Below, one piece after another: positions 60,801-64,000 of a DNA stretch of 64,000 bases (the stretch's first letter is position 1; each line of letters opens with the position of its first letter). The notes under the pieces are model-generated. The model made no database searches. It saw only the letters and a list, made by a program, of their open reading frames with translations, and was not told the origin of the DNA. The DNA comes from Pedobacter yulinensis. Lineage in GTDB: Bacteria; Bacteroidota; Bacteroidia; Sphingobacteriales; Sphingobacteriaceae. Location: contig NZ_KZ686273.1 of NCBI RefSeq assembly GCF_003029735.1, positions 1-64,000 on the forward strand, given 5' to 3'. A program made the translations under genes and the position numbers.

Positions 60801-62066
60801 ATGAAATCTATTTTGTCCAACCTTACCTTTCAGGTGCTGACGGCTATCGTGATAGGTATTGCTGTTGGCGCGTTTTTCCCGGGCTTCTCTGCGCATGCCC
60901 GGCTCATCAGCCAGAGTTTCATCAACATGATCACCATGCTGATCGCACCCATTATTTTCCTGACCATTGTGCTCGGTATTGCACACATGGGCGACATGAG
61001 AAAGGTGGGCAGGGTCGGGGGCAAGGCGCTGCTCTACTTCGAGATCGTGACTACGCTGGCCATTGCCATCGGACTTGTCGTAGCCAATCTGCTTCAGCCA
61101 GGCAAGGGCATAAAGGCCGCAGGCGGCGATGTGGGCAAGGTACGGGAATACGCCAAACAGGCAGCGGGAATAGATTGGGCCGAGTTTTTTGCACACATTA
61201 TTCCGCATAATATCTTCGAATCGTTCACAAAGGGTGATATTCTGCAGATCCTGTTTTTTGCCATTCTTTTTGGCTACGGGCTGAACAAGGTGGGCGAGCC
61301 GGGGCAGTCGCTGATCTCGACCTTTGAAAAGATATCAAAGGTGCTGTTCAACATCATGAAAGTAGTGATGCGGTTTGCACCCATTGGCGCATTCGGCGGC
61401 ATGGCTTACAGCGTGAGCACCTATGGTTTATCGACCCTGCTGCCTATGGCAAAACTGATGGGCGCGGTTTACCTGACCTGCCTGTTGTTTATTTTTGTGG
61501 TTCTGGGCCTGATCTGCCGCATGTACAAATTCAGTTTGTGGAAATACCTCCGGTATATTCGTCAGGAAATACTCATCGTGCTGGGTACCTCGTCTTCAGA
61601 ATCAGTGTTGCCGAACATGATGCAGAAAATGGAACAGATCGGCTGCAGCAAATCGGTTGTTGGGCTGGTCATCCCGACAGGGTATTCATTCAACCTGGAT
61701 GGCACGGCCATTTACCTGTCTATGGCAGTAATTTTCCTGACGCAGGTTTTTAACATTGAGCTGAGCACAGGGCAACAGCTTTCCATTATGGCGGTGCTGA
61801 TGATCACCTCAAAGGGAGCTGCGGGTGTTACCGGAAGCGGTTTTATTGTCCTCACTTCGACCATTGTGGCACTGAAGATCATGCCGGTCGAGCACATCGC
61901 CATCCTGCTCGGCGTAGATCGCTTTATGTCTGAAGCCCGCGCCATTACCAACATGATCGGTAACGGAATTGCGACAATCGTTATTGCCAAGAGCGAAAAG
62001 GAGTTTGACCAGGAAAAGTACCTGGCGGCTACAGCAAAGGCGCAAATTGCGACCATAGACGGCTAA
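60801..62066 (+). CDS. DctA-type dicarboxylate:cation symporter
   Basis: A 421-residue member of the DAACS (GltP/DctA) family with eight membrane helices and two re-entrant loops. The HP1 serine-rich motif is GTSSSESVLPNM. VIPTGYSFNLDGTAIYL and KGAAGVTGSGFIVL (HP2) are DctA-like. In helix 8, RFMSEARAITNMIGNG keeps the carboxylate-binding Arg but has Ser where GltPh has Asp394 (the amino-group ligand). This favours succinate/fumarate/malate over amino acids. The ATG at 60801 (MKSILSNLTF) is preferred over an upstream start at 60756. It lies next to the cyanophycin locus. Confidence 0.9.
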   Translation: MKSILSNLTFQVLTAIVIGIAVGAFFPGFSAHARLISQSFINMITMLIAPIIFLTIVLGIAHMGDMRKVGRVGGKALLYFEIVTTLAIAIGLVVANLLQPGKGIKAAGGDVGKVREYAKQAAGIDWAEFFAHIIPHNIFESFTKGDILQILFFAILFGYGLNKVGEPGQSLISTFEKISKVLFNIMKVVMRFAPIGAFGGMAYSVSTYGLSTLLPMAKLMGAVYLTCLLFIFVVLGLICRMYKFSLWKYLRYIRQEILIVLGTSSSESVLPNMMQKMEQIGCSKSVVGLVIPTGYSFNLDGTAIYLSMAVIFLTQVFNIELSTGQQLSIMAVLMITSKGAAGVTGSGFIVLTSTIVALKIMPVEHIAILLGVDRFMSEARAITNMIGNGIATIVIAKSEKEFDQEKYLAATAKAQIATIDG

Positions 62067-62109
62067 GCAGCAGCAGCCCCGCCCGACCCGGCTATTCAGC
62101 CTTTTTTAG

Positions 62110-62140
62110 TTTGACATTATTACCAATAATAGTAGCTTTG
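62110..62140 (+). promoter_or_regulatory. Near-consensus Bacteroidota promoter of sucD
   Basis: TTTG (62110-62113), a 19-nt spacer and TAGCTTTG (62133-62140) match the consensus TTTG-N19-TAnnTTTG. Transcription should start near 62146, ~17 nt before the sucD ATG. Confidence 0.82.
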
Positions 62141-62162
62141 CAGCAAATAAAAAACAAGATAC

Positions 62163-63035
62163 ATGAGCGTTTTAGTAAATAAAGATTCTAAAGTCATAGT
62201 TCAGGGCTTTACCGGTAATGAAGGTACCTACCATGCTACCCAGATGATTGAATACGGAACCAATGTTGTAGGCGGTGTTACTCCGGGTAAAGGCGGACAA
62301 AGCCACCTCGATAAGCCGGTATTCAACACGGTGAAAGATGCTGTCTCGAAAACTGGCGCGAATGTGTCGATTATTTTTGTTCCGCCGGCTTTTGCTGCAG
62401 ATGCCATCATGGAAGCTGCTGAAGGCGGGATCAAAGTGATTGTTTGTATTACCGAAGGGATCCCGACAAAAGATATGATCCTCGTTAAAGAATACCTTGC
62501 CGACAAGGATGTTCGCCTGATTGGTCCGAACTGTCCGGGTATCATCACTGCAGATGAAGCGAAAATCGGTATCATGCCGGGTTTCATCTTTAAAAAAGGC
62601 AATGTAGGTGTGGTTTCAAAATCAGGAACGCTGACCTACGAGGCGGTTGACCAGGTGGTTAAAGCCGGGCTTGGCATTACAACGGCCATTGGCATAGGCG
62701 GCGACCCGATTATCGGCACCACGACCAAACAGGCTGTAGAACTCCTGATGAACGATCCTGAAACAGAAGGCATCATCATGATCGGTGAAATTGGCGGCGG
62801 CATGGAAGCAGAAGCCGCGCACTGGATCAAGGCGCACGGTACCAAACCGGTTGTCGGGTTCATTGCCGGACAAACGGCGCCTCCGGGACGCCGTATGGGC
62901 CATGCGGGTGCGATTGTTGGCGGCGCGGACGATACGGCAGCGGCGAAGATGAAAATTATGGCGGAGTGCGGAATCCGTGTAGTGGAAAGCCCTGCAGAAA
63001 TTGGCCAGGCCATGGCAGAGGAACTGAAAAAGTAA
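62163..63035 (+). CDS. sucD: Succinyl-CoA synthetase, alpha subunit
   Basis: A 290-residue alpha subunit (TCA cycle, succinyl-CoA to succinate with ATP/GTP formation). The CoA-binding start is VIVQGFTGNEGTYHATQMIEYG. GPNCPGIITADEAKIGIMPG and GGDPIIGTT are family motifs. The active-site phospho-His is in GHAGAIVGG (late motif). The partner gene sucC is not adjacent, as in many Bacteroidota. It has a strong promoter and its own terminator, so it is transcribed alone. Confidence 0.96.
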   Translation: MSVLVNKDSKVIVQGFTGNEGTYHATQMIEYGTNVVGGVTPGKGGQSHLDKPVFNTVKDAVSKTGANVSIIFVPPAFAADAIMEAAEGGIKVIVCITEGIPTKDMILVKEYLADKDVRLIGPNCPGIITADEAKIGIMPGFIFKKGNVGVVSKSGTLTYEAVDQVVKAGLGITTAIGIGGDPIIGTTTKQAVELLMNDPETEGIIMIGEIGGGMEAEAAHWIKAHGTKPVVGFIAGQTAPPGRRMGHAGAIVGGADDTAAAKMKIMAECGIRVVESPAEIGQAMAEELKK

Positions 63036-63055
63036 TCTCAGATCACAATATTAAG

Positions 63056-63083
63056 AGCCGGTGCCAAAACACCGGCTTTTTTT
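63056..63083 (+). terminator. Terminator of sucD
   Basis: An 8-bp stem AGCCGGTG/CACCGGCT (63056-63063 with 63070-63077) with loop CCAAAA is followed by seven T residues. Confidence 0.92.
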
Positions 63084-63252
63084 GTGGCCCGCTGAGTTTT
63101 TCTGCCTGTAGCGATGCGGTGCCTTCTCCGCGAGGTATGTGTTGCCGCGAACATTACATTTGACTGATCATCTGCGGCGGCCGGTATTACGTATATCCTG
63201 ATGCCGGCAAAAAAATGGCTTTCGCTTTACCTGCTAATCCGCAGGGCATGCG

Positions 63253-63260
63253 TAGATTTG
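63253..63260 (+). promoter_or_regulatory. -7 element of msrB
   Basis: TAGATTTG fits TAnnTTTG and lies ~52 nt upstream of the msrB ATG. The 10-mer AGATTTGACA that contains it recurs at 63288-63297, 34 bp downstream. Confidence 0.45.
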
Positions 63261-63312
63261 ACATAGTTGCCAGATGCTGGGCGAAACAGATTTGACACCA
63301 AAACGTTATCAA

Positions 63313-63795
63313 ATGAAGATGAATTATTTTCTTGCCCTGCTCCTGGTCGGCTCGGCAAGTGTGTTCACAGCCTGCGCACAGAAAAAGCAGAAAGAAGAGA
63401 CAACAAGAAAGGAAACCAATAAAATGGGATGGAACGAACTCAGCCCGGAAGAAGCCCGGGTCATTGTAAACAAAGGTACAGAATACCCGGGAACCGGTAC
63501 ATTACTGAACAACAAAGAAAAAGGTACCTACACCTGTAAGCGCTGTAATGCAGCATTGTACCGATCAGAATCAAAATTTGATTCCCATTGTGGCTGGCCA
63601 AGCTTTGATGATGAGATCAAAGGAGCAGTGAAACGCCTGCCCGATCCTGACGGCAGCCGTACAGAGATTGTCTGTGCAAATTGCGGCGGCCACCTGGGGC
63701 ACGTATTTTTAGGCGAGGGCTTTACTTCTAAAGACACCAGGCACTGTGTCAATTCGATCTCAATGAACTTTGTGCCCGATAAAAAGCAACAATAA
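63313..63795 (+). CDS. msrB: Peptide-methionine (R)-S-oxide reductase, lipoprotein
   Basis: A 160-residue MsrB that repairs methionine-R-sulfoxide in exported proteins. The ATG at 63313 gives a lipoprotein signal with Cys21 in VFTAC. Zinc ligands are Cys75/Cys78 (CKRC) and Cys121/Cys124 (CANC). The catalytic Cys145 is in RHCVNSISM. HCGWPSFDD and GGHLGHVF are the family motifs. The membrane-anchored form places repair in the periplasm. No msrA gene is adjacent. Confidence 0.94.
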   Translation: MKMNYFLALLLVGSASVFTACAQKKQKEETTRKETNKMGWNELSPEEARVIVNKGTEYPGTGTLLNNKEKGTYTCKRCNAALYRSESKFDSHCGWPSFDDEIKGAVKRLPDPDGSRTEIVCANCGGHLGHVFLGEGFTSKDTRHCVNSISMNFVPDKKQQ

Positions 63796-63799
63796 AACC

Positions 63800-63827
63800 A
63801 GGCCTCCTCTCAGGGAGGCCTTTTTTT
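63800..63827. terminator. Terminator shared by msrB and the antiporter gene
   Basis: An 8-bp stem AGGCCTCC/GGAGGCCT (63800-63807 with 63814-63821) is followed by seven T residues on the plus strand. On the minus strand a short TTTTATT follows, so it may also stop the convergent antiporter gene. Confidence 0.85.
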
Positions 63828-64000
63828 ACAGGGTTTCCCTGATTTTTTTCGAGTTCCCGACTACCCAGACGATATCGCCGTTGTCAAATACAAAATCAGA
63901 CTGGGGGTTCAGGATGCGCTGGTCGCCGCGCTCGATACCCACAACCAGCGCATTTGCTTTTTCCCGGATACCGGCATTGCGAATGGACTGGCCGTAAACC
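63826..64000 (-). CDS. 3' end of a Kef-type cation:proton antiporter (TrkA-C domain)
   Basis: A minus-strand reading frame enters from beyond 64000 and ends with TAA at 63826-63828 (57 residues seen). It encodes VYGQSIRNAGIREKANALVV, then GIERGDQRILNP and DNGDIVWVVGNSKKIRETL. This is an RCK_C/TrkA-C domain of the kind at the end of Bacteroidota KefB/CPA2 antiporters or potassium channels. Only the regulatory ligand-binding end is in the window, so the transporter type is inferred. Confidence 0.75.
   Translation of the reverse strand, partial: VYGQSIRNAGIREKANALVVGIERGDQRILNPQSDFVFDNGDIVWVVGNSKKIRETL

Noticed and set aside
60801..62066. Calling the symporter an aspartate/glutamate importer of the cyanophycin locus
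   Set aside because: Helix 8 has Ser in place of the amino-group-binding Asp of GltPh, and a terminator-like hairpin precedes the gene. A C4-dicarboxylate carrier is the better call.
1..64000. CRISPR array, insertion sequence, integrase, prophage or tRNA gene
   Set aside because: I found no regularly spaced repeats with unique spacers, no transposase or integrase motif and no tRNA-like cloverleaf. The only tandem repeat is the decayed 3'-end array at 29009-29600.

Overview
This window comes from a Bacteroidota chromosome, most likely order Sphingobacteriales. Supporting signs are a SusC/SusD pair with a FecR/ECF-sigma switch, Bacteroidota-restricted families (DUF5606, DUF4293, Porin_10, a membrane-anchored MutS-like protein), an lpxK-purine phosphorylase-porin cluster, and several promoters that match the Bacteroidota -7 element TAnnTTTG. 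The DNA is of fairly even, moderate GC. I see no transposase, integrase, CRISPR array, tRNA or prophage gene. The window opens inside the last gene of an rRNA operon (5S) and closes inside the 3' end of a Kef-type cation antiporter.

Layout. 1-2040: 5S rRNA tail, then a secreted S8 protease. 5680-2040 (minus): four tightly coupled genes for a surface glycan or glycolipid (GT87, methyltransferase, GT2, deacetylase). 5845-6906: GH76 mannanase. 16862-7064 (minus): porin, acyl-CoA carboxylase beta subunit, MFS exporter, GNAT, M42 peptidase, S9D glutamyl endopeptidase and a HerA-like ATPase. 17000-19682: small secreted protein, SulP anion transporter and beta-carbonic anhydrase, a likely bicarbonate module. 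21200-19740: GH29 fucosidase. 23026-21392: P5C dehydrogenase. 23678-27529: lpxK, purine nucleoside phosphorylase, porin. 27610-29136: an unknown lipoprotein whose 3' end is followed by decayed tandem copies of itself and a 42-bp perfect palindrome. 31571-29730: two paralogous outer-membrane barrels. 31827-41533: housekeeping and metabolic genes (cyclophilin, DUF5606, RlmH, MutS-like, GH1, aconitase, deacetylase). 41620-45452: TolC and periplasmic adaptor, then gpsA. 45500-51022: small secreted protein, DEAD-box helicase, DUF4293, truA, ABC exporter.

The most interesting region is 51072-62066. An ECF sigma factor, FecR anti-sigma and an STN-bearing SusC/SusD pair are followed without gaps by a lipoprotein cyanophycinase-family peptidase, an exported isoaspartyl peptidase/asparaginase and a second exported cyanophycinase-family peptidase. 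A DctA-type C4-dicarboxylate symporter lies just beyond a terminator-like hairpin. The arrangement copies a polysaccharide utilisation locus, but every enzyme in it is a peptidase for beta-aspartyl bonds. I infer that it imports and degrades cyanophycin (multi-L-arginyl-poly-L-aspartate) or related isoaspartyl peptides. The right edge holds sucD with a near-consensus promoter, a lipoprotein MsrB and the antiporter fragment.
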